DNA from: Microbacterium sp. Se63.02b
Lineage (GTDB): Bacteria > Actinomycetota > Actinomycetes > Actinomycetales > Microbacteriaceae
Reading direction: 5' to 3'
DNA: 64,000 nucleotides
NCBI RefSeq assembly: GCF_014171575.1
Contig: NZ_CP050453.1
Coordinates: 3,720,001-3,784,000, forward strand
In this document: positions 17,277 through 26,547 of the stretch, piece after piece
Layout of the letters: each line of letters opens with the position of its first letter
Position numbering within the stretch: the stretch's first letter is position 1
Notes under the pieces: generated by a model
What the model was told of the DNA's origin: nothing
The model's database searches: none
What the model saw: only the letters and a program-made list of their open reading frames with translations
Translations under genes and position numbers: made by a program

Positions 17277-18154
17277 CCCCTGCGCAGGAGTGGCCGGGAG
17301 ACGCCGCCACGGTCACGCGATGGGTGCGGGCCTCTCTCCGTCCCGAGGAAGCGGAGTTGGAGGTGCGCGGGCTCGCCGACGTGCGGGTCTCGTGCGAGGT
17401 GGCCGGCGACGACCTCGAGCACCTGACGCTCGATGCGAGTGATGTCGAGCTGCGCGTGCGTGCCCCGAAGAACGGGACGGCGTCGTCCGCCGCCGCGACG
17501 ACGCCCTCGGAGACCCCCGCCGTCGTGCATCGACGCCGGGGCACCGCGCGCACGCTGCGCGTGACCGCACGGCCCGTGCGCATCGAGGGCGTCCCTCTCA
17601 CGATCGATGCCCAGGTGCACGACACCCCCGTCGAATGGCTCGTCTACGCCGAACCTGCTGTGGCGGGCCGCCCCGAGAGCCGCTTCGGCATCGAGGTCGT
17701 CGAAGAGGGCGCCGGGATGCGCGGCTCCCTCCTCGCCTCTCTGGGCGCCGCCGATCTGACTCCGTTGCTGACGAGGGTCCTCCGTCCGGCGGTGCAGGCG
17801 GGCGGAATGCGCCTCCGACGCGTCAGGGCGCACGTGGCGCAGGACGGTGCCGACGGCATCCGCGTCGACGTCGCGGCAGGCGTGCGCTGGCGGGTCCTTC
17901 CCGCGTCGGCCCGCGCGACGGTCCGTGTCGGCCTCCGCCCCGACGGTGTCATCACGGTGCGGGACATCCGCGTGTCCAGCGGCAATCCGGTGATCGCGCT
18001 CGCACTTCGCGCGGCACGCAAGCCCATCCGGGCCGAGATCGGCCGCTCCCACGACCTGAACGAGATCCTCGGCCTCGGGAGCTCGGCTCCGCGCCTGCAC
18101 GACGTGCGCGTCACGATCGACGACGACATCACGATCACGGCGCGTCTGGGCTGA
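17273..18154 (+). CDS. Uncharacterised actinobacterial protein, possibly LmeA/DUF2993-like
   Basis: A 293-residue protein coupled to the MATE gene. It is beta-rich, without a signal peptide or clear helix. EGVPLTIDAQVHDTPVEW and a C-terminal amphipathic stretch (VSSGNPVIALALRAARKPIRAEI) recall the lipid-binding tubular LmeA/DUF2993 family, but the resemblance is weak and several usual features (an export signal, for instance) are missing. Function unknown. The coupling suggests a role beside the MATE transporter. Confidence 0.5.
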   Translation: MTPAQEWPGDAATVTRWVRASLRPEEAELEVRGLADVRVSCEVAGDDLEHLTLDASDVELRVRAPKNGTASSAAATTPSETPAVVHRRRGTARTLRVTARPVRIEGVPLTIDAQVHDTPVEWLVYAEPAVAGRPESRFGIEVVEEGAGMRGSLLASLGAADLTPLLTRVLRPAVQAGGMRLRRVRAHVAQDGADGIRVDVAAGVRWRVLPASARATVRVGLRPDGVITVRDIRVSSGNPVIALALRAARKPIRAEIGRSHDLNEILGLGSSAPRLHDVRVTIDDDITITARLG

Positions 18155-18276
18155 GTGTCTCTGCACCGATTCTGATCAGAACGACTTCTTCACACCCGCC
18201 GGTTCCCGCGGAATACTACCCCCGCCGCCCCTGGCGTCCTCGACGATGATCGAGAGACACTGAAGGGATGCTGGGG

Positions 18277-18555
18277 ATGACGGAACCACAGGTCTGGACC
18301 CTGATCGGCGTCTTCGCCGCGGGGATGTTCGGCACGCTCACACTCATGTCGACGATGTTCCTGCGCACGATGCAGAACGGATTCGACGGGGTGCGCACCG
18401 AGATGCGCAACGAATTCGCGAGCGTGCGGACGGAGTCGGCCAGCGAGTTCGCCGGCGTGCACACCGAGATCCGGGCGATGCACGAGCGCATCGATCATCT
18501 CGATCGCGATGTCAGTGCGATCTATCGCCACATCTTCGGTATCGACCGCGGCTGA
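18277..18555 (+). CDS. Small single-helix membrane protein with 11-residue coiled-coil repeats
   Basis: A 92-residue protein. I chose the ATG at 18277 because AAGGG lies 9 bp upstream; the ATG at 18268 has no room for a site. One N-terminal membrane helix (TLIGVFAAGMFGTLTLMSTMFL) is followed by 11-residue repeats such as NGFDGVRTEMR, NEFASVRTESA, SEFAGVHTEIR, AMHERIDHLDR, predicting a long hendecad coiled coil on one side of the membrane. It resembles in plan the protein at 34980-35249. No known family recognised. Confidence 0.65.
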   Translation: MTEPQVWTLIGVFAAGMFGTLTLMSTMFLRTMQNGFDGVRTEMRNEFASVRTESASEFAGVHTEIRAMHERIDHLDRDVSAIYRHIFGIDRG

Positions 18556-18557
18556 AC

Positions 18558-19025
18558 TCAGGCGATCTCGAGTTCCGCGATCACGATCTTCTTCATGTGC
18601 ATGAGCGCCTGGATCTGCTCCGGCCGCTGCTGCAGGAGGTCGAGACCTGCGGGGACGACCTGCCAGCTGACGCCGAACCGGTCCTTGCACCAACCGCACG
18701 CCTCGGCTTCCGGAACCGCCGACAGCGCATTCCAGTAGTGGTCGATCTCGTCCTGGTCGGCGCACTCGATCATGAACGACACCGCCTCGTTGAAGGTGAA
18801 TGCCGGGCCGCCGTCGATGCAGCCGAACCGCGTGCCGTTCAAGGTGAACTCGCCGTTGATGACCTTCCCCGACATCCCCTCGAAATGCTCGCTGAGGTTC
18901 TCGTCCGGGTAGCGGGTCACCTGGTCGATCGACGAGTTCGGGAACACCGAGACGTAGTACTCCATCGCCTCCTGCGCCCGGTCGACGAACCAGAGATAGG
19001 GACGGATGGGTGTGACGCCTGCCAT
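18558..19025 (-). CDS. PhnB-type VOC (glyoxalase-fold) protein
   Basis: A 155-residue VOC protein: IRPYLWFVDRAQEAMEYYVSVFPNSSI, then FTLNGTRFGCIDGGPAFTFNEAVSFMIEC and ACGWCKDRFGVSWQVVP. This is the PhnB/3-demethylubiquinone-methyltransferase-like group that often includes epimerases and resistance proteins; no specific reaction can be assigned. AGGAGG lies 5 bp before the ATG, which fixes the start. It ends 2 bp from the convergent small membrane protein gene. Confidence 0.82.
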   Translation of the reverse strand: MAGVTPIRPYLWFVDRAQEAMEYYVSVFPNSSIDQVTRYPDENLSEHFEGMSGKVINGEFTLNGTRFGCIDGGPAFTFNEAVSFMIECADQDEIDHYWNALSAVPEAEACGWCKDRFGVSWQVVPAGLDLLQQRPEQIQALMHMKKIVIAELEIA

Positions 19026-19090
19026 GTCGGCCTCCTCGATCGGCACTCACGCTACGCCGAGGACCCGTGGCTGTCGAGGGGTCCGGTCGC

Positions 19091-19768
19091 TCAGCCGGCG
19101 TACCGTCGACACCACTCGTACATGATCACGGCGGCTGCGGCACTCGCGTTGATCGAGCGCGTCGATCCGTACTGGGTGATCTCGATGTGAGCAGACGCGG
19201 CGGCGAGCGCCTCTGCCGACAGCCCAGGCCCCTCCTGGCCGAACAGCAGCACGCACCGCTGCGGAAGATCGGCCCTGTCGACCGGTACGGCGCCCTCGAC
19301 GTTGTCGACCGCGATGATCGGAAGGCCCTCAGTGGCGGCCCACGCGGCGAACGTCTCGACGTCGTCGTGGTGCACGACGTGCTGGTAGCGGTCGGTGACC
19401 ATGGCGCCGCGCTTGTTCCACCGGCGACGCCCGATGATGTGGACGGTGTCGGCGAGGAACGCGTTGGCGCTGCGCACGATCGACCCGATGTTCATGTCGT
19501 GCTGCCAGTTCTCGATCGCGACGTGGAACGGATGCCGCTGCGTGTCGAGGTCGGCGACGATCGCCTCCATCCGCCAGTAGCGGTAGCGGTCGATCACGTT
19601 GCGGGTGTCACCGGCCGCGAGGAGCTCAGGGTCGTACTGCTCCCCCTCGGGCCAGGCCTCCTCACCTCCGGGCCATGGCCCCACGCCGTAGCCGGGCTGG
19701 GCGGTGGATCCGACGGCCGGCTCTTCCCGCGGCTCGGTGTTCCGGCTCTCCGGTGCGGCGTCATCCAT
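19091..19768 (-). CDS. SPOUT (TrmH/SpoU-type) RNA ribose methyltransferase
   Basis: A 225-residue SPOUT enzyme. Motif 1 NIGSIVRSANAFLADTVHIIGR, motif 2 CVLLFGQEGPGLSAEAL, motif 3 YGSTRSINASAAAAVIMYEW form the SAM-binding trefoil knot. The N-terminal 50 residues are a variable Gly/Pro/Glu-rich lead. Probable 2'-O-methyltransferase of rRNA or tRNA; the target nucleotide cannot be told from sequence. It is divergent from mntH and shares its upstream region. Confidence 0.88.
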   Translation of the reverse strand: MDDAAPESRNTEPREEPAVGSTAQPGYGVGPWPGGEEAWPEGEQYDPELLAAGDTRNVIDRYRYWRMEAIVADLDTQRHPFHVAIENWQHDMNIGSIVRSANAFLADTVHIIGRRRWNKRGAMVTDRYQHVVHHDDVETFAAWAATEGLPIIAVDNVEGAVPVDRADLPQRCVLLFGQEGPGLSAEALAAASAHIEITQYGSTRSINASAAAAVIMYEWCRRYAG

Positions 19769-19828
19769 CCCGCCAGGCTATCGCCGCGACTCCCGCAGGC
19801 CGCACCGGAAGGAGGCGGCCTGGGGATA

Positions 19829-19872
19829 TTTAGGTACACCGAAAAATACGGTACGGTTTCGGTGTGCCTAAA
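19829..19872 (+). promoter_or_regulatory. Tandem MntR (DtxR-family) boxes over the mntH promoter
   Basis: Two 16-bp sites of form TTTnGGn4CCnAAA: TTTAGGTACACCGAAA (19829-19844) and TTTCGGTGTGCCTAAA (19857-19872). Together they also form a larger inverted repeat (15 of 16 positions). A -10-like TACGGT (19847-19852) lies between them, and the second box covers the GTG start of mntH. This matches DtxR/MntR repression by Mn2+; mntR is three genes downstream. Confidence 0.75.
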
Positions 19873-21156
19873 AATAACGCGCTTCCGCTGACGACCCGGG
19901 CCGCCGGTCCTGCCGGCGCCCCGCGCAGCCTGTGGCTGCTCGGACCGGCGCTCGTGGCCGGCGTCGCCTATCTCGACCCCGGCAACGTCGCCAGCAACAT
20001 GACCGCGGGCGCGCAGTACGGGTACCTGCTGGTGTGGGTGGTCCTCGCGGGAAACGTGATGGCATGGCTGATCCAGTACCTTTCCGCGAAGCTCGGCGTC
20101 GTCACCGGGCAGAGCCTTCCCGAGGTCCTGGGTGCACGACTGACACGCCCGTGGGCACGCCGCGCATACTGGCTGCAGGCCGAGCTCGTGGCGATGGCCA
20201 CCGACCTGGCTGAGGTCATCGGCGGCGCGGTCGCCCTGAACCTGCTGTTCGACGTCCCCCTGCTCCTGGGCGGTCTCATCACCGGCGCGGTCTCGATGGT
20301 CCTGCTCGCCGTGCAGAGCCGTCGCGGCGCGCGTCCGTTCGAGTTCGTGATCATCGGGTTGATGGCCGTGATCACGATCGGCTTCGTCGCCGGAGTGTTC
20401 GTGGCTCCGCCCGACCCGGCAGGAGTGCTCGGCGGGATGGTGCCTCGCTTCGAAGACACCGGTTCGGTCCTGCTGGCCGCCTCCATCCTGGGCGCGACGA
20501 TCATGCCGCATGCGATCTACGCACACTCCTCACTCGCCCGCGATCGGTTCGGCGCCACCACCGCTCACCTCGGCGACGAGGCGGCACGCACCGACACGTC
20601 GCGCATCCGCCGCCTGCTCACGGCCACGCGATGGGACGTGTCGATCGCGATGGTGATCGCCGGCAGCGTCAACCTCTGCATCCTCCTGCTCGCCGCGGCC
20701 AATCTCGCCGGCGTCGAGGGCACCGACTCGCTCGAGGGCGCGCACGCCGCCCTCGCTGCCGGGCTCGGGCCCGTCGTCGCGACGTTCTTCGCCGTCGGGC
20801 TGCTCGCCTCCGGCCTTGCATCGACCTCGGTCGGCGCCTACGCCGGTGCCGAGATCATGCATGGACTCCTGCACGTGCGCATACCGCTGCTCGCCCGACG
20901 ACTGGTCACCCTGATCCCCGCGCTCGTCATCCTGGGCATCGGGTTCGATCCGACGCTCGCGCTGGTGCTCAGCCAGGTGGTGCTGTCGTTCGGCATCCCC
21001 TTCGCCCTGATCCCCCTGGTCGTGCTCACCGCCCAGCGCCGGACCCTCGGCCCGTGGGTCAACCGCCGCGGGACCACCGCAGCCGGGGTGCTCGCATCCG
21101 TGCTCCTGATCGCTCTGAACGGAGCGCTGCTCTGGCTGGTGCTGACCGGCGCCTGA
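19864..21156 (+). CDS. mntH: Nramp Mn2+/H+ symporter
   Basis: A 430-residue Nramp transporter with 11 helices. Metal-binding TM1 motif AGVAYLDPGNVASNMTAGAQYGYLL (DPGN) and TM6 motif ASILGATIMPHAIYAHSSL (MPH) are intact, indicating Mn2+ or related divalent uptake. The start is GTG inside the second MntR box, with no ribosome binding site and a -10 only 12 bp upstream, so the mRNA is probably leaderless. The context (MntR boxes, mntR downstream) says manganese-repressed. Confidence 0.93.
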   Translation: MPKNNALPLTTRAAGPAGAPRSLWLLGPALVAGVAYLDPGNVASNMTAGAQYGYLLVWVVLAGNVMAWLIQYLSAKLGVVTGQSLPEVLGARLTRPWARRAYWLQAELVAMATDLAEVIGGAVALNLLFDVPLLLGGLITGAVSMVLLAVQSRRGARPFEFVIIGLMAVITIGFVAGVFVAPPDPAGVLGGMVPRFEDTGSVLLAASILGATIMPHAIYAHSSLARDRFGATTAHLGDEAARTDTSRIRRLLTATRWDVSIAMVIAGSVNLCILLLAAANLAGVEGTDSLEGAHAALAAGLGPVVATFFAVGLLASGLASTSVGAYAGAEIMHGLLHVRIPLLARRLVTLIPALVILGIGFDPTLALVLSQVVLSFGIPFALIPLVVLTAQRRTLGPWVNRRGTTAAGVLASVLLIALNGALLWLVLTGA

Positions 21157-21175
21157 GCCCGGATAGGCTCGACAC

Positions 21176-21475
21176 ATGTCTGCCGAGAGCGCCCGCCGCA
21201 ACGTCCGCATCCTCACCTGGATCGGCCTCGCGACCGGCGTGATCGGCGGCCTTCTCGTCGCGTTCCCGAAGGTCATCGGCGCAGGCAGCCCGTGGGTGCA
21301 GCTCGCGCTGGGCGTCGCCACCCTCGTGCTCGCCTTCCGCGCCCGCAAGGTCGGGATCGCCGAGATCGAGGGGTTCGACGGCCGGCTCTCGCTGGCCGCA
21401 GCTCTCCTCGGCTTCCTCGTGCTGTTCTTCGCCGGTCAGGCTGCGTACGGCATGCTCGCCGCCGCGACGAACTGA
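21176..21475 (+). CDS. Small membrane protein between mntH and mntR
   Basis: A 99-residue protein with three hydrophobic segments: ILTWIGLATGVIGGLLVAF, WVQLALGVATLVLAF, LSLAAALLGFLVLFFAGQAAYGM. It starts 20 bp after mntH and precedes mntR by 55 bp, in the same direction. Not recognised as a named family. Location suggests a role in Mn homeostasis (accessory or small regulator of MntH), but this is only context. Confidence 0.65.
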   Translation: MSAESARRNVRILTWIGLATGVIGGLLVAFPKVIGAGSPWVQLALGVATLVLAFRARKVGIAEIEGFDGRLSLAAALLGFLVLFFAGQAAYGMLAAATN

Positions 21476-21530
21476 TCCGACCCTCGGGTCCCCCGCGTGG
21501 GCCCGCGAGCACACCACGTAGGCTGGTCAG

Positions 21531-22163
21531 GTGGCATCCCCGGCAGCTGACGACTACCTGAAGACCGTCTACGCGCACACCGAGTGGCAGGACGCGCCGA
21601 TCACTCCCTCGGTGCTCGCCGCCAAGCTCGGGATCGCCCCGTCGTCGGTGACCGAGATGGTGAAGAAGCTCGCCGCCGCAGGCCTCGTCTCGCACGTGCC
21701 CTACGGCGCGGTGCGGTTGACGGATGCCGGCACGGCTCGCGCCCTCGCGATGGTGCGCCGGCATCGCCTGATCGAGACGTGGCTGGTGCAGGAGTTCGAC
21801 TACGGGTGGGACGAGGTGCACGACGAGGCCGAGGTACTCGAGCACACAATCAGCGACCGCCTGCTCGAGGGCATCGACGTCCGGCTCGGACGCCCCCGCT
21901 TCGACCCGCACGGCGATGCGATCCCCGACGCCGACGGCCGCATCGAGCGCGAACCCTTCGTCCTGCTCGCCGATGCGCCGGTCGGGCACACCGGCCACGT
22001 TCTGCGCGTGGACGACCGCGACCCCGAACTGCTGCGGGCGCTCGACACCCTCGGCCTCGCGGTCTCGTCGACCGTGACGGTGACGGCATCCGGCGTCGAG
22101 GTCGGCGGTGTCGCGACAGCGCTGCCGGATGGCGCAGCTCAGGTCGTCTGGCTCAGCGCCTGA
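21531..22163 (+). CDS. mntR: Manganese-responsive DtxR-family repressor
   Basis: A 210-residue protein from a GTG start. DtxR winged helix: DYLKTVYAHTEW, APITPSVLAAKLGIAPSSVTEMVKKLAAAGLVSHVPYGAVRLTDAG. A metal-binding dimerisation domain follows (RRHRLIETWLVQEFDYGWDEVHDEAEVLEHTISDRLLEGID, with H, E and D ligands), then an SH3-like C-terminal domain. Its position behind mntH and the tandem DtxR-type boxes at mntH support MntR over IdeR. Confidence 0.87.
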   Translation: MASPAADDYLKTVYAHTEWQDAPITPSVLAAKLGIAPSSVTEMVKKLAAAGLVSHVPYGAVRLTDAGTARALAMVRRHRLIETWLVQEFDYGWDEVHDEAEVLEHTISDRLLEGIDVRLGRPRFDPHGDAIPDADGRIEREPFVLLADAPVGHTGHVLRVDDRDPELLRALDTLGLAVSSTVTVTASGVEVGGVATALPDGAAQVVWLSA

Positions 22164-22229
22164 CGGGCGCATCACGGTCGGGCGCGACACGGTCAGGCGC
22201 GCGTCACCCCCGGCCTCTAGGCTGTGCAC

Positions 22230-23042
22230 ATGGCACAACGAGACGACATCGAATGCTGGCTCACCGACATGGACGGCGTGCTCGTCCATGAGAACGACGC
22301 CATCCCCGGAGCGTCCGAGCTGCTCGCCGGGTGGGAGAGCGCGGGCATCCCCTATCTGGTGCTCACCAACAACTCGATCTTCACGGCGCGCGATCTGTCG
22401 GCACGCCTCCGCATCAGCGGACTGCACGTGCCGGAGGAGCGCATCTGGACCTCGGCTCTCGCGACGGCCGACTTCCTGAAGCAGCAGCTGCCCGGCGGTT
22501 CGGCCTTCGTGATCGGCGAGGCCGGCATCCTCACGGCTCTGCACGACGCGGGCTTCATCATGACCGAGACGAACCCCGACTTCGTGGTCGTCGGCGAGAC
22601 GCGCAACTACTCGTTCGAGGCGATCACCAAAGCGATCCGCCTCATCATCGGCGGGGCGCGCTTCATCGTCACGAACCCGGACGCCACGGGCCCGAGCACC
22701 GACGGACCACTGCCGGCGACCGGCGCCATCGCCGCCCTCATCACGAAGGCCACGGGCAAGGAGCCGTATGTGGTGGGCAAGCCGAATCCGATGATGTTCC
22801 GCTCGGCGCTGAACAAGATCGGCGCGCACTCGAAGCGCACCGGCATGATCGGCGACCGCATGGACACCGACGTCGTGGCCGGCATCGAGGCGGGCCTGCA
22901 CACCGTGCTCGTGCTCACCGGCATCAGCGACCAGGCCGAGATCGAGAAGTACCCGTTCCGCCCCGACGAGATCGTGCAGTCGGTGGCCGACCTGCTGCCG
23001 CGGATCACCGAGACGATCACGACGGTGAAGACGAAGAAGTAG
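22230..23042 (+). CDS. HAD-IIA phosphatase (NagD-like)
   Basis: A 270-residue HAD enzyme of subclass IIA. Motif I WLTDMDGVLVHEND, motif II VLTNNSIFT, Lys motif VVGKPNPMMFRSAL, motif III MIGDRMDTDVVAGIEAGLHTVLVLTG. I prefer the ATG at 22230 over the GTG two codons earlier. Members dephosphorylate sugar phosphates or nucleotides such as UMP in NagD. Monocistronic or first of a loose three-gene run with the next two genes. Confidence 0.88.
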   Translation: MAQRDDIECWLTDMDGVLVHENDAIPGASELLAGWESAGIPYLVLTNNSIFTARDLSARLRISGLHVPEERIWTSALATADFLKQQLPGGSAFVIGEAGILTALHDAGFIMTETNPDFVVVGETRNYSFEAITKAIRLIIGGARFIVTNPDATGPSTDGPLPATGAIAALITKATGKEPYVVGKPNPMMFRSALNKIGAHSKRTGMIGDRMDTDVVAGIEAGLHTVLVLTGISDQAEIEKYPFRPDEIVQSVADLLPRITETITTVKTKK

Positions 23043-23045
23043 GCC

Positions 23046-23624
23046 GTGGGCGCACTCGACGACGGCGAACGACTCCGGGCGGCGGATGCCACGGCCTGGC
23101 GCGCCTGGCTCGAGGCGAATCACGAACGGGCGGCGGGTGTCTGGCTGCTCAGCGTGCGCGGCGCCTCCGACGGGGTCGGCTACGAGGATGCCGTGCGGCA
23201 GGCGCTGTGCTTCGGATGGATCGACGGCCCGGTGCGGGTGTTCGGCGACGGGACGGACGAGCGCGCCAACGGACAGTGGTTCTCCCCGCGCCGACCGGGC
23301 AGCGGTTGGGCCGCGACGAACAAGGCCCGCATCGCGGAACTCGCGGCGGAAGGGTCGCTGGCTCCGGCCGGCATCCGCGCGCTCGAGGCCGCGAAGGCGA
23401 ACGGCTCCTGGACGGTGCTCGACGGGCCGGAGGCCGGCATCGAACCGGAGGAGCTGACGACCGCCCTCGATGCCGTGCCCGCCGCACGTGAGAACTGGGA
23501 CGCTTTTCCGAAGTCGGTCAAGAAGTTCGGACTCACCCAGATCGCGATGGCCAAGCGGGCGGAGACCAGAGCGGCCCGCGTCGCGAAGATCGTGGCGGAT
23601 GCCGCGGAAGGGAAGCGCCCATGA
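23046..23624 (+). CDS. YdeI/OmpD-associated (bacteriocin-protection-like) protein
   Basis: A 192-residue cytosolic protein from a GTG, 3 bp after the HAD gene. Core: WRAWLEANHERAAGVWL, VGYEDAVRQALCFGWIDG, WFSPRRPGSGWAATNKARI, and a C-terminal ENWDAFPKSVKKFGLTQIAMAKR. This is the widespread YdeI/OmdA family, linked in a few species to antimicrobial peptide or stress tolerance but without known biochemistry. Confidence 0.8.
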   Translation: MGALDDGERLRAADATAWRAWLEANHERAAGVWLLSVRGASDGVGYEDAVRQALCFGWIDGPVRVFGDGTDERANGQWFSPRRPGSGWAATNKARIAELAAEGSLAPAGIRALEAAKANGSWTVLDGPEAGIEPEELTTALDAVPAARENWDAFPKSVKKFGLTQIAMAKRAETRAARVAKIVADAAEGKRP

Positions 23625-23797
23625 GCCAGAGCGACCTGCTGTTCCTGGTGATGTTCCTGATCCTGCTCAGCTCGCTGACCGTGTTCATCGTGCAGTTCGT
23701 GCGGTCCCGCCGTCGCCGCGGACCGGACGAGGGTGCGGGCGACGGGCGTGCGGGCTGGTGGGAAGGCCCCTGGGACGACGACGACCGACGGCGTTAG
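23621..23797 (+). CDS. Short single-pass membrane protein (58 aa)
   Basis: ATGA overlap with the YdeI-family gene. The product starts MSQSDLLFLVMFLILLSSLT, has one membrane helix, a basic RSRRRRGP patch setting the inner face, and an acidic-aromatic tail (GWWEGPWDDDDRRR). Its end overlaps the convergent OppDF gene by 4 bp. Unknown function; coupling and codon use make it likely real. Confidence 0.55.
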   Translation: MSQSDLLFLVMFLILLSSLTVFIVQFVRSRRRRGPDEGAGDGRAGWWEGPWDDDDRRR

Positions 23798-25423
23798 CCC
23801 GCGAGTGACGCCCCGGGGATCGCGGCGAGCAGCTCCCGCGTGTACGGATGCTGCGGGTCGTCGAAGATGCGCTCGGGGGTGCCGCTCTCGACCACGACGC
23901 CGCGCTGCATGACGTGCACCTCGTCGGAGATCATGCGCACGACGGCGAGGTCGTGGCTGATGAACAGGTAGCTCAGGCCCAGACGGCGCTGCAGGTCGGC
24001 GAGCAGGTCGAGGATCTGCGCCTGCACCAGCACGTCGAGCGCGGACACCGCCTCGTCGAGCACCACGAGTTCGGGCTCGAGCGCGAGCGCGCGGGCGATC
24101 GCCACACGCTGACGCTGCCCTCCCGACAGCTCATGAGGAAGTCGCTCGGCCATCGCCGCAGGCAGCGCGACCTGCTCCAGAAGCTCGAGCACCCGCGAGC
24201 GTCGTGTCGCCGTGGAGCCGATGCGGTGCACGCGCAGAGGTTCGGTGATCGACTGCTCGACCGTGTAACGCGGGTCGAGCGATGCGTACGGGTTCTGGAA
24301 CACCGGCTGCACGCGGCGACGCAGGGCGAACAGCTCCTTGCGGCGGAGCGTGGTCAGGTCGACGCCGTCGAAGAGGATCGAGCCCGAGGTGGCGTCTTCG
24401 AGACCGAGCACCATGTTCGCCGTCGTGGACTTGCCCGAACCCGACTCGCCGACGATCGACACCGTGGTCCCCCGGCGGATCTCGAAGCTCACTCCGTCGA
24501 CGGCCGTGAATGTCTGGGGCTCCCCCGCCTTGGGTGCGCGGAGGGCGAACTCCTTGCGCAGGTCGCGGATCTCCACGAACGGCGTCCCGGTCGCTGCCTC
24601 GCGCTGCGGGAGGGCGTCCCGGCGCGAGGCGAGGCTCGGCGCGGCGGCGAGCAGCTGCTTCGTGTACTCGTGCTGCGGATTGCCGAGAACCTCGGCCGAC
24701 GTGCCCTCCTCGACGATGTGACCGCGGAACATCACCACGATGCGGTCGGCGCGCTCTGCGGCGAGCGCCAGGTCGTGGGTGATGAGGAAGACCGCGGTGC
24801 CGAGTTCGTCGGTGAGCGCGTCGAGCTGGTCGAGGATGCGCCGCTGCACGGTCACGTCGAGGGCCGAGGTGGGCTCGTCGGCGATCAGCAGGCGCGGCTT
24901 GCAGGCGAGGCCCATCGCGATCAGCACGCGCTGGCGCATACCGCCGGAGAACTCGTGCGGGTACTGGTGCGCCCGCTGCGCGGCATCCGCGATCCCCACC
25001 ATCTCCAACAGCTCGACGACCCGCGCCTTCGTGGCGTCGCCGTGGGTGTGGCCGTGCACCTCGAGCGCCTCGCCGATTTGCTCACCCACGCGCATGAGCG
25101 GGTTGAGGTTCGACATCGGGTCTTGCGGCACGAGACCGATCCCCGCCCCGCGCAGCGAGACCATGGCGTTCTCCGGGAGCTCGGTCAGCTCGCGCCCGTC
25201 GAAGCGGATGCTGCCGGCGGTGATCACGCCGTTCTCGGGCAGCAGTCGGTTGACCGCCGCCGCCGTGGTCGACTTGCCCGACCCCGACTCCCCCCACGAT
25301 CGCGACGGTCTCGCCCGCGGCGACGTCGATGGTGATGTCACTGATCGCCGTGACCAGCTCGGAACCGGTCCGGAAGGCGACGGCGAGGCCGCTGATGCTC
25401 AGCACGGGCTCGGTGGTGCTCAT
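23794..25423 (-). CDS. Fused double ABC ATPase of the muropeptide-type importer (OppD-OppF, one apparent frameshift)
   Basis: Last gene of the MurNAc operon; 542 residues after correction. Two full ATPase domains: the first with VPQDPMSNLNP, FSGGMRQRVLIAMGLA, LLIADEPTSALD; the second with GESGSGKST, FQNPYASLDPRYTVE, LSGGQRQRVAIARAL, VVLDEAVSALD (Pro of the usual DEP is Ala). The frame breaks inside the first Walker A at 25293-25298: GGGGGG needs one G fewer to give VGESGSGKST. It supplies the energy for the two permeases at 29135-30990. Fused GsiA/YejF-like ATPases of this size are common in Opp-type importers. Confidence 0.9.
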
Positions 25424-26547
25424 GATGTTCTCGTTCCTTCATTGTCACGGAGTGCCTGGTCACCGGCGGATGTCGGGGCGCCGCCCAGGAGTGCGGGCAG
25501 CGCCGTGCGCCACAGCGCCTCGGTCGGCGCGGGTTCGGGCGCGAAGAGGCGGTTGGTCAGCAGGACGGCGGCGGTACCGGTGCCCTGGACGATGCCGAGG
25601 GCGCAGCCGGTGTAGCCGGGGTGCCAGAGCAGCCGAGTCTGCCGACCGGCGACGGCGACGCTGTCGCTGCGCCACCCGAGGGCCTGCCCCGCGTCGGGCC
25701 CGTCGCGGAAAAGCTCCGCCACGACCTCCGAGCGCCACAGCTCGGGGTGTGTTTCGGGGGCGGCGAGCGCGGCGCCGAGGGTGAGCAGGTCGTCGGCGGT
25801 GCTGAAGAGTCCCGCATGACCGGAGACGCCGCCGAGCGCGTGGAAGCAGTTGCCGTCGTTCACGCTTCCGGTGACCTCGCCCTCACGCCAGGCGAAGTCG
25901 CGGTCGGCCGTGAGGATCGGGTACGGCTCGCCCGTCGCGACCATCCGACGTTCGGCCGCGTCACCGATGCCGGAGGACGCCACAGGCCGGGCGACCGGAC
26001 CGTACCCGGTGCGGGCGAGCCCGAGGGTGCCGTGACGAGCTCGCGGACGGCAGCGTCCAGGGGTGTTCCGGTGACGACCGCGATGATGCGGCCGAGGAGC
26101 ATGAAGCCGAGGTCGGAGTAGTGGCGCCCCTCATCGAGCCCGTAGCGCAGCGGGACCGCGTCGATCGCGTCGGCCGGATCGAGGTGCTCGCGGTCGAGGT
26201 ACAGCGGCTGCCACTCCCAGAGCCCCGCACGATGCTGCAGCAGGTGACGCACGGTCGTCCCCGCCGCGCACGGGGTGCCGGGCAGGAAGCGCTCGACCGG
26301 ATCGTCGAAGTCGAGGTCCCCACGGCTGACCAGCCGCAGGATCACGGTCGTGGTCGCCGCGACCTTCGACACCGAGGCGATGTCGAACGCGGTCGCGGTG
26401 GTCATCGGCGTTCCCGCGAGGTCGGCGAAGCCGCCGGCTGCGAGGTCGCGTCCGGCCGTGGTCACCACTCCCGCGACGGCACCTCGGGGCGCGGAGGTGC
26501 TCGCCAGGACGGCGGCGACGGCCGCGACGGCGCTCCCCGGCGCTCAT
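25420..26547 (-). CDS. Beta-lactamase/DD-peptidase-fold serine hydrolase in the MurNAc operon (two apparent frameshifts)
   Basis: After correction 375 residues. Catalytic SxxK in FDIASVSKVAAT, YxD/N in YSDLGFMLLG, and LLWHPGYTG in place of KTG. The family is class-C beta-lactamase-like (Pfam Beta-lactamase). The start ATG overlaps the GNAT stop, but reaching SAVAAVAAVLASTSAPRGAVAGVV needs one C fewer in the CCCC run 26535-26538; a second break near 26023 needs one extra base (TAPLGLARTGYG). No signal peptide is seen, unlike secreted relatives. Homologues are recurrent partners of murQ (yfeW in E. coli, ybbE in Bacillus), so cleavage of stem peptides or muropeptide esters is plausible. Confidence 0.83.

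Noticed and set aside
19769-19828. Mn riboswitch (yybP-ykoY) ahead of mntH
   Set aside because: Leader is too short, mntH is likely leaderless and DtxR-type boxes explain control.
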